This document shows, one piece after another, positions 23,503 to 32,500 of a stretch of 40,773 nucleotides of DNA. The stretch is from Candidatus Saccharimonadales bacterium (lineage in GTDB: Bacteria > Patescibacteriota > Saccharimonadia > Saccharimonadales > DASZAF01): the NCBI GenBank assembly GCA_035945435.1, contig DASZAF010000020.1, positions 1 through 40,773 of the forward strand, written 5' to 3'. A program made the position numbers and the translations under genes. The notes under the pieces are model-generated. The model had not been told where the DNA came from. It did no database searches and worked only from the letters and a program-made list of their open reading frames with translations. Position 1 is the first letter of the stretch; every line of letters begins with the position of its first letter.

Positions 23503-24102
23503 TCAAAGGTGTTTACGCGCAAATTCGAACCGCTGCCAGACAGTGATGACAGACAAAACGATCAACACGATGAACAACAGAGCAATGGTGTTCTGGTGCC
23601 AGATCATGACGTGCGGGAAAAGGATATAGAGCAAAAGGGCGACGCCAATGCCTATGATCCTCTCGGGGCGTTCCAGGATGCCCACACCGGCCAAAAGTTT
23701 ATCGTTATGATCTTTTGCGGCCAGCTCGATTCGTGAACGCACATAGCTTGTCAGGTAGGCGAATAAGAGGAAGGGGAGTACGACATACCAATGGACCAGG
23801 TTGGCGAACCCGAAGGCAGTGATAATCACAAAGTCAGCCACTCGATCTAGAGTGGAGTCCAAAAAAGCTCCGAAGGGACTGACCTTATTCTCTTGGCGGG
23901 CGATCATACCATCTATCATGTCGAGGATACAGAGGAAGAGGGCCACAATGGCAAACCAATACCAGCCCTTCAAAATAAGGACGAAGAAGATGATGGGGAA
24001 GATCAATCCTAGGATCGTAATGGTGTTCGGGTTGAGGCGTCGAAAGACGACGGCAACTGGGCCGAGTGCCTTCTCGGCGGCGGGCTTAACACGACTTAAC
24101 AT
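23503..24102 (-). CDS. CDP-alcohol phosphatidyltransferase
   Basis: The enzyme joins a CDP-lipid to an alcohol in phospholipid synthesis. The family signature D-G-x2-A-R-x8-G-x3-D-x3-D is complete within residues 64-86 (DGMIAR, then G, D and D at the right spacing). The 199-residue chain has about six hydrophobic helices, normal for the family. Which alcohol is used (glycerol phosphate, inositol phosphate or other) cannot be told. TATAAT lies exactly six bases before ATG 24102, so the mRNA is leaderless. The promoter lies in the short gap after the tyrS stop. Confidence 0.9.
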   Translation of the reverse strand: MLSRVKPAAEKALGPVAVVFRRLNPNTITILGLIFPIIFFVLILKGWYWFAIVALFLCILDMIDGMIARQENKVSPFGAFLDSTLDRVADFVIITAFGFANLVHWYVVLPFLLFAYLTSYVRSRIELAAKDHNDKLLAGVGILERPERIIGIGVALLLYILFPHVMIWHQNTIALLFIVLIVLSVITVWQRFEFARKHL

Positions 24103-24131
24103 GGCGCTATTATAACTTACTTTTTGTATGA

Positions 24132-25376
24132 CTAGAGTTCAACAAGAGCGGAGTCTTTAAAGGCTTTTCCTTTACGGACGAGAAGACGTCCGTTCTGGAA
24201 ATCTTCAGCCTTTAACTTGTCTCCACTAGCCTTTTTGCCGTTGATAGTGACCGCCTTATTATTTAGTAGTCTTCTGGCTTCACTCTTCGAGGACGCTAAC
24301 CCGCTTTTGACGAGAACATCCGTAAGATCGGCAGTTGGTTTGGTCTTAATGACGGGTATCTCTTTGCCAATAGCATCTAGTACTGGTTTGGGTAAGATAG
24401 CGGCAGGCGTTTTGCCAGTTAGAACATCTGTAACTGTTTCGGCAATCAAAAGATTCGCGTTGCCGTGGACGATAAGGGTAACTTCTTGGGCTAAGCGTCG
24501 TTGAGCCGAACGCTCTTTTGGATCTTCACGGTGCTTGGTCATAATTTTATCAATCGCTGGTTTGTCGAGCTCCGTGTAGATCTTCAGAAAGTCTTCAACG
24601 CCTGCATCGTCTGTATTGACCCAGAATTGGTAGAACTGGGTAGGGCTGGTCTTTTCAGGATCAAGCCATATCGCTCCCGCCTCGCTCTTACCAAACTTAC
24701 GACCCGTCTTCTTGTCTATGACAAGAGGGTGTGTCAGCACATGCGCTGTAGCGTTGCGCGCACGACGGATAAGATCGGCGCCACCGACGCAGTTACTCCA
24801 CTGGTCGGAGCTACCTACTTGGAGGGTTATGCCGTATTTGTCGTAGAGGTGCAGAAAATCCATCGCTTGTAGTAGCGTATAGCTAAACTCTGTGTAACTG
24901 ATGCCCGAACCACCTTCGCCGAGTCGGCGGGCAATATAGTCTCGTTGGAGTAAAGTTGTCATGCCAAAGTGCTTGCCCACATCTCGCATGAAGTCTAAGA
25001 CATTCGTATTCTTGGTCCAATCGAGGTTGTTAAGCATCGTAAAGTCGTAACCTGTCAGAATCTTTCTCATCTGTTTCTCAACACCCGAGACGTTCCTAGC
25101 TATGATCTTTTCACCTTGAAGTGGTCGCTCTGAATCTTTACCCCCCGGGTCACCGATTAAACTAGTTGCTCCACCCGCCAAGATGAAGGCGGTGTGCCCA
25201 TGACGAATTAAGACCTTGTCGAACATGATGCCGGCGAGATTGCCGACGGTAAAGGAGTCAGCGGAGCAGTCATAACCGTGATAGAACGTCCAAATCTGCT
25301 TGTCGATGTCTTTGATGTCAGTGAATGTCATCTGGTTGACAAAGCCACGCCAGGTGAGCTCTTCAGATAGTTTCAT
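24132..25376 (-). CDS. tyrS: Tyrosyl-tRNA synthetase
   Basis: This class I synthetase charges tRNA-Tyr. The HIGH-type motif is RHGHTAFILAGGATSLIGDP, the tyrosine pocket follows in LQAMDFLHLYDKYGITLQVG and QWSNCVGG, and the KMSKS-type loop is GRKFGKSEAGAIWLD. A C-terminal S4 RNA-binding domain is present (SKSEARRLLNNKAVTINGKK). The length is 414 residues. ATG 25376 is chosen because AAGGAG lies seven bases before it; the frame can be read back to 25427 but through a leader hairpin. Confidence 0.96.
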   Translation of the reverse strand: MKLSEELTWRGFVNQMTFTDIKDIDKQIWTFYHGYDCSADSFTVGNLAGIMFDKVLIRHGHTAFILAGGATSLIGDPGGKDSERPLQGEKIIARNVSGVEKQMRKILTGYDFTMLNNLDWTKNTNVLDFMRDVGKHFGMTTLLQRDYIARRLGEGGSGISYTEFSYTLLQAMDFLHLYDKYGITLQVGSSDQWSNCVGGADLIRRARNATAHVLTHPLVIDKKTGRKFGKSEAGAIWLDPEKTSPTQFYQFWVNTDDAGVEDFLKIYTELDKPAIDKIMTKHREDPKERSAQRRLAQEVTLIVHGNANLLIAETVTDVLTGKTPAAILPKPVLDAIGKEIPVIKTKPTADLTDVLVKSGLASSKSEARRLLNNKAVTINGKKASGDKLKAEDFQNGRLLVRKGKAFKDSALVEL

Positions 25377-25416
25377 CGTATCTCCTTGTTGGCCCGTTCT
25401 AGAGGCTAGTGATATC

Positions 25417-25443
25417 AGCCCTATCATATATCAAGATAGGGCT
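25417..25443 (-). other. Perfect 9-bp hairpin in the tyrS leader
   Basis: AGCCCTATC (25417-25425) and GATAGGGCT (25435-25443) are perfect inverted repeats around a nine-base A/T-rich loop. It lies between the stop of the DUF916-like gene and the tyrS ribosome site. No T tract follows on either strand, so it is not a normal terminator. T-box sequence elements were not found. Confidence 0.55.
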
Positions 25444-25462
25444 ACCTGTCATTATGATTGAG

Positions 25463-26485
25463 CTATCTGTGACGTCTAGCCTGTTTAAGAATGTAGGACT
25501 TGTACTTCTTGAGTCCAAACCATATACCGAGACCCAGTACAATTAACACTACTAGTACGATAATGATCAGGGTGTAAGGTATAACCCAAAAGTAGATATT
25601 CTTCTTAATATACTGCGTCGGGCTGCCGTAGCTTAAATTAAGTGATGCTTGGTAGCGCCCGAGCAGGGTCTTTTGGCCGAGTGAGTTTTCAAAGCGCCGT
25701 ATAGTGCCCTGGAGCACGCGTCCAGGTTGGTTTAGCGGGCTATTTGGGTTACCATTTACTCGTATTGTACCGATAGTACTCCCAAAGAAGCTTTTGACGG
25801 TGATTGTCCCCGTCGGCTGTACGATAACATTCCCGTTGTTTTGGACTCTTGTTATGAAGTTGATTGGCCCGTGCTGAAAAAATGATGATGGGGTGTAGTT
25901 CTGGTCGGCTGCTGAAAAGCTCGCGAGCGTCGCGTTAGTGACCGTCTCTCCGCTGACATTGACGAAGATGAGACTACCGATACTTGCCGATAGGGAAACG
26001 CTATCAAGACCTCCTGTAGTCGGTGAACCAGTAAATCGTATTACCCCATAGTGACCACCAGGTGAAGCGTTCTTCGGCACAGTAATAGGAATAGTGATTG
26101 TCTTGGTCTGACCTGGCGCGAGTATAAACGAGTTCGGTAAAGTAACCCAGTTTCCGATGCCATATGCGGACGTTTGGTTGCCAAAAAGTATGTTCGGGCT
26201 ACCAGTCTCGCCTTTGGCACCGAAATCGTTGACGGCGGCAGTGTTGTTCAAGCTGCTTTGGCCGATATCGGTAAGATTGATCGATGCGTCGACAACCTGA
26301 CCTGGGTCGGTGTTTAATGTGACGACTGGCGGGCTAATCGTATAGGCTTGGCCGCTCGGCCCTCCGTTAGAAACCGTTGGTGTTTGTGAGACAGCTTGTG
26401 CTGATGTCGAAAGCAACAATAACAGGCTGCTGGTCATGAACATCACTGCCCCAGCAGCTACAAAGCTATGTCTCCAACCTCTCAT
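25463..26485 (-). CDS. DUF916-like membrane-anchored surface protein
   Basis: A signal peptide (about 1-31, ending SAQA) precedes two beta-rich domains: PPVVTLNTDPGQVVDASINL with LAPGQTKTITIPITVPKNAS and GGHYGVIRFTG, then an Ig-like part with RVQNNGNVIVQPTGTITVK. The layout resembles the WxL-protein peptidoglycan-binding (DUF916) proteins of Firmicutes. It ends in one helix (about 307-330) and the basic tail KKYKSYILKQARRHR. ATG 26485 lies nine bases after TACAAT (26500-26495), which rejects the longer frame to 26512. Two WxL-like secreted genes lie just upstream on the same strand. Confidence 0.75.
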   Translation of the reverse strand: MRGWRHSFVAAGAVMFMTSSLLLLLSTSAQAVSQTPTVSNGGPSGQAYTISPPVVTLNTDPGQVVDASINLTDIGQSSLNNTAAVNDFGAKGETGSPNILFGNQTSAYGIGNWVTLPNSFILAPGQTKTITIPITVPKNASPGGHYGVIRFTGSPTTGGLDSVSLSASIGSLIFVNVSGETVTNATLASFSAADQNYTPSSFFQHGPINFITRVQNNGNVIVQPTGTITVKSFFGSTIGTIRVNGNPNSPLNQPGRVLQGTIRRFENSLGQKTLLGRYQASLNLSYGSPTQYIKKNIYFWVIPYTLIIIVLVVLIVLGLGIWFGLKKYKSYILKQARRHR

Positions 26486-26533
26486 GCTCTGACTATTGTA
26501 CAGTAAAAACACCTAACTACGAACTACATCATC

Positions 26534-27637
26534 TCAGAAGCTAGCAGTACAAATATACGTTAGCGTCGTCGAGTAATTACCGGCTGCAGTATTGGCGGCG
26601 ATGTTGCCAACGTAGGCCACTGTGAACAAGTTAAAGAGCTGAGCAGTCCCGGTGCTGACGATTGTATCGCCACTATTAAAGGCGTATTTCGCTGCTCCTG
26701 ATCCACCACCCGTACTGTATTGCGCCGTTACGGCTGCGGTTCCCGAACCCGAAGGGTTAGCACTTCCTGTTACTGATGTATCGGACTCAAGGTTGAAGCC
26801 GAACTGTGAGGAACCTGGGGTCTCCAACGCAGCTGTTGAACCTAGCCCGGTTATGGTATTAGAGCCGTACGTTAATGTGGTACCAGAGTATGTAATGGTG
26901 TACCCGTTTCCTGCGTTTGTGGCGGCCCCGAGCTGTGAAGTGCCAGTGCTAACTGCCGCAGTTGTGATTGGGCTTGGGCTGAGCGCTACGCTTGATCCAG
27001 TTGCGCCACCACAGCTAGATGAGGTGATCCCTGATGTGCCGGTGCAGAACGTTAACGATTCCAAAACTGAAGCTGTAACGGATATGCCCCCTGTATTTTC
27101 TGTACTGGAGGCAAAGTTACCGGTGTCTAGCGGGCTTGTCCAGTTGGAGGCTGAATAAGTCGTGATCTCGGCGTAGATCGTTGTATTGGCAGTGCTTGGC
27201 AGAGTGATGCCGGTGAACGCGATAGAGACAGCACCTGCGCTACCGCCCGTGTTTGAAGCATTTGCGATCTCTAGTAAGTTATTTGTCGAAACGGTTGCCG
27301 TCCAGCTACCCCCAGATCCGGGGACGGTCGGAGTACCAGAGAGACTGGCGCCTGTCGTCGTTTCACCAGTTGGCGTATTTGTTGATGGCGGAGAACAACC
27401 CGTCAACGAAGAGCAGAGGTCAATGGCGACCGACTCGATCGTTGTCGCACTTACCGAATTAAAGGTGAACGTGTAGGTTCCGCCGGTTGCGCTTGGTTGC
27501 GATGTTGACATAGCAAATTTGCGGGAGGTCAGTTGGCCAGTTGCGCCGGCATGCGCTAGAGGAGGGAGAGCTGTCACAATCAACGATGCGCACATCAGGA
27601 CATAGGTGAGTGTGGTCAGTAAGTTTCTCTTAAACAT
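26534..27637 (-). CDS. Secreted WxL-like surface protein (paralogue A)
   Basis: The 367-residue protein has a signal peptide (about 1-30, ending AHA) and is otherwise Ser/Thr/Gly-rich beta structure. Its C-terminal 90 residues, from FGFNLESDTSVTGSANPSG to AGNYSTTLTYICTASF, match the end of the neighbouring protein at 27744-28505. The G-x-Y-x-x-x-L-x-[YW] ending recalls the C-terminal strand of WxL domains, which bind peptidoglycan non-covalently. The start is ATG 27637. TATAAT (27667-27662) lies 24 bases upstream, which makes the earlier TTG at 27661 impossible. Function is inferred only. Confidence 0.72.
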   Translation of the reverse strand: MFKRNLLTTLTYVLMCASLIVTALPPLAHAGATGQLTSRKFAMSTSQPSATGGTYTFTFNSVSATTIESVAIDLCSSLTGCSPPSTNTPTGETTTGASLSGTPTVPGSGGSWTATVSTNNLLEIANASNTGGSAGAVSIAFTGITLPSTANTTIYAEITTYSASNWTSPLDTGNFASSTENTGGISVTASVLESLTFCTGTSGITSSSCGGATGSSVALSPSPITTAAVSTGTSQLGAATNAGNGYTITYSGTTLTYGSNTITGLGSTAALETPGSSQFGFNLESDTSVTGSANPSGSGTAAVTAQYSTGGGSGAAKYAFNSGDTIVSTGTAQLFNLFTVAYVGNIAANTAAGNYSTTLTYICTASF

Positions 27638-27743
27638 GTGACGGATGTTCTTAATTCCCAAATTATATATGAATTACTACGACTCTACCATAAGCAGGTT
27701 ATATTCGCTACGTCGCTGCTTGTGATGGTCGTCACTTCGTAGT

Positions 27744-28505
27744 CTAGTAGGTCGCCGTACACAGGAACGTCTCCACGCCGCTATATGATCCGCTCGGCGT
27801 TGTTGATGAGATATTGGCTATGTAGGAGACCGTATAGCTTGTCTGGCCAGAGCTTTGAGTGGCCTGAGCGATCGTATCGCCAGAGTTGTATTGGAATTCG
27901 TTTGAGACAGCGTAGTTACCAACTGCATTACCATTACTAAAGCTTGAGCTTGGGATCTGTTGTGGGGCGGCAGAGCCGGAAATAGAAGGGCTAGTATCTG
28001 CCTCTAAATTGATACCATACTGCTCCGTTCCAGCTGAAGAGTTGTTGGCTGATCCGACACTGATTTTGGCAAGTGTATGCGACCCGCTGCTTGGCGGGTT
28101 GCCGAGCAAGCTGACAGTATAACCATAACTGGTGTAGTTAAGCACGGTGAAAGCAGCAGTGGCGGTGGCTGTCGAGTTGGTATGGAGGGTGCCGAGGCTA
28201 ATTGAGCCAGTACTGACACCAAAGCTGAGATTAGGATCCTTGCTGCTAATAGCGCCACTGTTGATCTGGTATGCGTTACCAGAAGATTCGTTGCCTCCGA
28301 TGTCAGATCCGTTCGTAGTGACTGACTCATAGTGCGCTGAACTGCCATTGACTACGCCGCCGTTACCGACAAAAGAATCGATGACCTGGTAGTTTGCAGA
28401 ACTCATTGCCATGGCGGGCGTACTAAAAAGAAGCGACATCGAGCTGATGACGTAGACAAGCTTTAAAATACGTCTGGTCTTTTGTTTTTTACTCACCCAC
28501 AACAT
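27744..28505 (-). CDS. Secreted WxL-like surface protein (paralogue B)
   Basis: This 253-residue protein has a signal peptide (about 1-33, ending PAMA) and begins its mature part with SSANYQVIDSFVGNGGVVNG. The C-terminal region has YGINLEADTSPSISGSA, FQYNSGDTIAQ and VSYIANISSTTPSGSYSG ending in FLCTATY, aligned with paralogue A (FNSGDTIVS, VAYVGNIAANTAAGNYS, YICTASF). TACAAT (minus strand, 28523-28518) lies twelve bases before ATG. It faces the PKD gene across a short divergent promoter. Confidence 0.72.
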   Translation of the reverse strand: MLWVSKKQKTRRILKLVYVISSMSLLFSTPAMAMSSANYQVIDSFVGNGGVVNGSSAHYESVTTNGSDIGGNESSGNAYQINSGAISSKDPNLSFGVSTGSISLGTLHTNSTATATAAFTVLNYTSYGYTVSLLGNPPSSGSHTLAKISVGSANNSSAGTEQYGINLEADTSPSISGSAAPQQIPSSSFSNGNAVGNYAVSNEFQYNSGDTIAQATQSSGQTSYTVSYIANISSTTPSGSYSGVETFLCTATY

Positions 28506-28517
28506 CTTTACGACACC

Positions 28518-28550
28518 ATTGTAAACCAGTTATCTCTCTTATGCTACAAT
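28518..28550. promoter_or_regulatory. Divergent promoters between surface-protein genes
   Basis: On the plus strand TACAAT (28545-28550), preceded by TGC, lies six bases before ATG 28557. On the minus strand TACAAT (28523-28518) lies twelve bases before ATG 28505. Both cell-surface units therefore start from a shared region of about 50 bases and may be co-regulated. Confidence 0.7.
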
Positions 28551-28556
28551 GCAACC

Positions 28557-29432
28557 ATGAAAACTGGTGGGGAGACTCGGCGGTCAAAGTTAGTGGCATC
28601 CCTGATGCTGTTGCTGTCTTTCATCTTAGTGCTTGGTATTGCAAATTACGCCTATGTCTACGCCCAGACCGGCTCGGTCAGCATTACTGGTTCTGTTAAG
28701 GGTCCGGCACCATCTACGCCGCCAACAATCGACTCGCCAGTAAATGGCTCGCAGCTTACTGGGCCTGGGACAGTGGAGGTAAAAGGTGGTTGTACAGCAG
28801 GCCTTGTAGTTGGCATTTACCGCAATAATCTCTTCGCAGGTTCGGGTCTCTGCCAGCCAAACGGCACCTTTGCGATTGAGATTGATCTTCTAGCCTGCCA
28901 GAACAACATTGTTGCCTATCAATACAACTCAAATAACCAACCGAGTCCCCCATCATCAGTTGTCGGAGTTTTTTACAGTTCGTCAACTAGCTGCTCATCT
29001 TCGACCAGTCCTCTCATTATTGAGTACTCATACTCACTAGAAGGGATTTTTGTTAACCAACCGTTTTATTTGCCAATCCATTTTGCTGGCGGGGTAGCGC
29101 CGTACGCGGTGAGCGTTGATTGGGGTGATGGTTCAACGAGCGTTTTCAGCCGTCAGAATACAGACCAATTTACGGTTGAGCATACGTATGCCAAAGCAGG
29201 CCACTTTACTGTCGTCATACAGGTAGCGGATAAGGCTGGCCACGAGGCATTTATGCAGTTCGTCCTTCTGGTGAACGGTCCGCTCAGCCCGAGCAATGTC
29301 GTAACACATGTACTAGGTGCTCCGGTTACCTTCAAAGAGACAATCATTGCGACTAATATTGTTGCCCTTGTCATAGGATTATTGATCGGTGTGTTTATAA
29401 CCAAGCGACTAGCTACCAGAGAGAACGCATAG
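28557..29432 (+). CDS. Surface protein with PKD-like domain and C-terminal anchor
   Basis: A signal helix (about 12-34, ending YAQ) is followed by an Ig-like domain (TIDSPVNGSQLTGPGTVEVK). A PKD domain follows with VSVDWGDGSTSVF and VEHTYAKAGHFTVVIQV, and the chain ends with a helix (about 263-283) and the basic tail TKRLATRENA. The extracellular part probably mediates protein or glycan contacts. ATG 28557 lies six bases after an extended -10 box, so the mRNA is leaderless and the frame back to 28482 is rejected. It faces the WxL-like genes. Confidence 0.82.
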   Translation: MKTGGETRRSKLVASLMLLLSFILVLGIANYAYVYAQTGSVSITGSVKGPAPSTPPTIDSPVNGSQLTGPGTVEVKGGCTAGLVVGIYRNNLFAGSGLCQPNGTFAIEIDLLACQNNIVAYQYNSNNQPSPPSSVVGVFYSSSTSCSSSTSPLIIEYSYSLEGIFVNQPFYLPIHFAGGVAPYAVSVDWGDGSTSVFSRQNTDQFTVEHTYAKAGHFTVVIQVADKAGHEAFMQFVLLVNGPLSPSNVVTHVLGAPVTFKETIIATNIVALVIGLLIGVFITKRLATRENA

Positions 29433-29459
29433 TTTTCCGTTCTTGAGGTGTCTTCACTG

Positions 29460-29488
29460 TTGACGAATGCTTATGGTTTGGGTATCAT
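29460..29488 (+). promoter_or_regulatory. Strong promoter of the giant surface protein
   Basis: TTGACG (29460-29465) and TATCAT (29483-29488) are exactly 17 bases apart. The transcript should begin near 29495. Confidence 0.75.
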
Positions 29489-29501
29489 GAAGTCAAACTA
29501 A

Positions 29502-29532
29502 GCTTGTTCCTGAGAAGAGCAAGCCGGTGGAG
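29502..29532 (+). other. Leader hairpin and ribosome site before the giant surface gene
   Basis: GCTTGTTC (29502-29509) pairs with GAGCAAGC (29517-29524), including one G-U pair. GGTGGAG at 29526-29532 follows and is the best ribosome site. It points to a start near 29540-29546, where no ATG, GTG or TTG exists. Confidence 0.5.
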
Positions 29533-29566
29533 TTAAAAAATAAAAATTAAAAAACAAACACGATTC

Positions 29567-32500
29567 TTGGGGTGTGTACGTGTTACAGGCCGTAATGTTG
29601 CTTATATTTTAGGCGGCATTTTCTGTGCTCTATTCTGTGTGTTTTTTGTTGCGCGTAGCCCCGTTGCGAATGCTGGTGGCATCAATGATCTAAACTACCA
29701 GGGGCGGCTGCTTAATAGTGCGGGGGCAATCGTCGCTGATGGTAGCTACAACATGGAGTTCAAGATTTACGCGAGCACCGGTGCTTGTGCGAGCGGCAAC
29801 ACCCTAGACTGGACTGAGGACTGGACCTACAACTCGACGATGGTGACCGTTAAAAACGGTTACTTCTCTGTGCCACTGGGCAGCATCACTGCTTTCGGGT
29901 CGAGCGTCAACTGGACAACCAGCACCCTCTGTCTGTCGATAAATATCGGCGGCACGAATACCAGCGGTACGATCACCTGGGATGGGGAAATGTCTCCTTT
30001 CCAAATGCTGACTGCCAGCCCATACGCGCAGAACTCCAGTGAACTCGGCGGTCTGACTGCCAGCCAGTTTGTCCAGCTGGCCCCTACCGCGGTTCAGGTA
30101 GACAGCGGTACCCTCAGTTCGATCTTCATTAATAAGACCGGTACATCTGGTGACATTCTGGAATTACAGAAGGGTGGCGCAGATACAGCCGTGATCGGCA
30201 ATACCGGCACGGCGACTTTCGAGAATACCTCGAACTCGACAGCCGCTTTTAACGTTGAGAATAACTCAGGCTACGACGTGCTCGGTGTCGACACCACTAA
30301 CGGCTATGTAAATGTTGGCAACATAAGTACGACTGCTGCCCAGGACGTCACTGGCGTTGTTCAGCTTGCTGATGGTACAACAGACGGTTTCGGCCTCAAG
30401 GTCGAGACCAACACTCTGACTGGTAACCAGACTATTAAGTTCCCGAACGCCTCAGGTACGGTCTGTCTAAATACTCAGAACTGTAACTTTACTGGCACAG
30501 GCTACATCGTTAACAACACCACAACCCAATCAGGTAACTTTAACGTTCAGGCAGCGAGTAGTAGTTCAGTGGCTGGGACTCTGGAAGGTAACGCTTCAGG
30601 TACAGCGGATATTCTCGATCTTGTAAATGGAAGTGCGGCAAAGACAGCCACATTCGGCTACCAGGGGTCAGACGTCTTTCAGACTTCGACTAACGCAACA
30701 ACTGCGTTTCAGGTTGAGGGCGCGCCATCAACAACAGGCACCGTTCTTGATGTAGACACCACGAACGGTCGTGTCGGCATAAACACATCTACCCCAGGCA
30801 CAGGTCTAGATGTACAGGGCGGCATCCAGCAGACAGGTATGCAGGCAACCGGCGCTGGGTCAAGTGGTGCAAATGAGTGGACAGAATTAGGGAGCTGTAC
30901 GCTGACCGTTGTACATACGAACTGCCAGATGCAGATCAATATTGCTGGCTCGGATAACGCGAATAGCATCATACAGTCGACAGTAACGGCTTGGGTACGT
31001 CAGCAGGCTGCCATGGGAAGCGCCCCTCTCATCTCGCTCTATGTCGATAATGCGCTCGAAGCACAGACGCTCAACGACTTTGAAACGGTAACAACGACTA
31101 ACAACGGCACGCAAACTGTTGTTCAGCTCTGGATGATGTACAACATCAACTTCATAACCTCATATTTCTCACCAACATTTAACGATGGAAACGTGCAGTG
31201 GGTATGGGCGCCATCAGCAGGTCTTAACGCGAGCTTACCGGCAGGTACTCAGACTACAGCTTCTTATGGCGACTCAGTGGCTAATACACTTGACCTGCAG
31301 ACAGTTCTTGCTAACCAGACGAATGCTCTGGAAGTCCAGACCAGCAACGGCGACAACTTATTTAACATTGATACGACCAACTCAAACCTAATCACTAACT
31401 CAAGCATCGAGACCAATACGACTGGCTGGTCGGGAAAGGGGAGTGCAACGATCGCTCAGTCATCAACGAAAGCGCTGTTCGGTAATAACTCCCTGAAGGT
31501 CTCCACGACAGCTACGGCTAACGATGGTGCTGAATATGCTTATAATCTGGCCAGCTCGACTACCTATACCTTCTCGGTCTTCGTCGAGACAAACTCAGGT
31601 ACTGTCGGGACCTTCGAGCTCGGAAGATCTGAAAACGGAAGTACAAATACGACTTGTACGACGGCACAAACGGCTTTTGCTACTCAGTTCCAAGAGATTT
31701 CATGCACCTTTCTTACAGGCACGACGTCGGGTTCCACCTATCTATATATAGATCAGAGCGATGCTGTTTCGCGTGTTTTCTACGTTGACGGTGCTCAGTT
31801 AACTGCGACTGGTACACTCCAACCATATGAAGAGGGCCACCTATCCTTCAATGGCAATGTCGACATTAACGCTGGTACAACTGCGGCAGCTACTGTACCA
31901 TCAGCTCTCCAAGTAAATACGGCCAATGGGAATAACGGTCTTCTTGTCGTTGGCTCGAATGGAGCGAACGTCAACTACAACGCCTTTAACGTCGAGGCCG
32001 CAGACGGTGTATCTCTACTCCGGACTAACGAGACGGCTGCGGTAACATATGTTGAAGGAGGGAGCTCATTCTGGAATACTCCGGCCTTTGACGTGCAGTC
32101 ATTGGTGGCGGGTGAAGCGGCCGAGAACGTTCAGTCTGAATCTGGCCAGACGGCGAATACCTTTAATATCCAGGATAATAACGGGGCTACAGAGAGTGGT
32201 TTTGGGCCCTCTGGCGGACTCGTATCTTATGGGAACAACACAAACCTATTGGATTTAAGTGCGCCATCATCGATAACACCGAGCTTAGTGGCGGGTGGCT
32301 CACTGGCGACAGGGACCACCTATTACTACGAGGTAACGGCTACGGACAACCAAGGGCTGAATGAGACGGTGTCCTCTGGTTCGGTCAACGATACGCCAAC
32401 GACTGGGAATGACACGATTAAGTTAACCTGGGCCCAAGTTAACGGTGCTACTGGCTATAAGGTATACCGTAACACAACCAATACCTTCACGAGTGGCTCA

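Noticed and set aside
25377-25462. T-box riboswitch before tyrS
   Set aside because: The leader is short and lacks the T-box sequence and specifier stem; only a simple hairpin is seen.
26652-27158. Plus-strand frame of 168 codons
   Set aside because: It is the complement of the Thr/Ser/Gly-rich secreted protein at 26534-27637; its Val/Pro/Ala-rich product is typical of such shadows.
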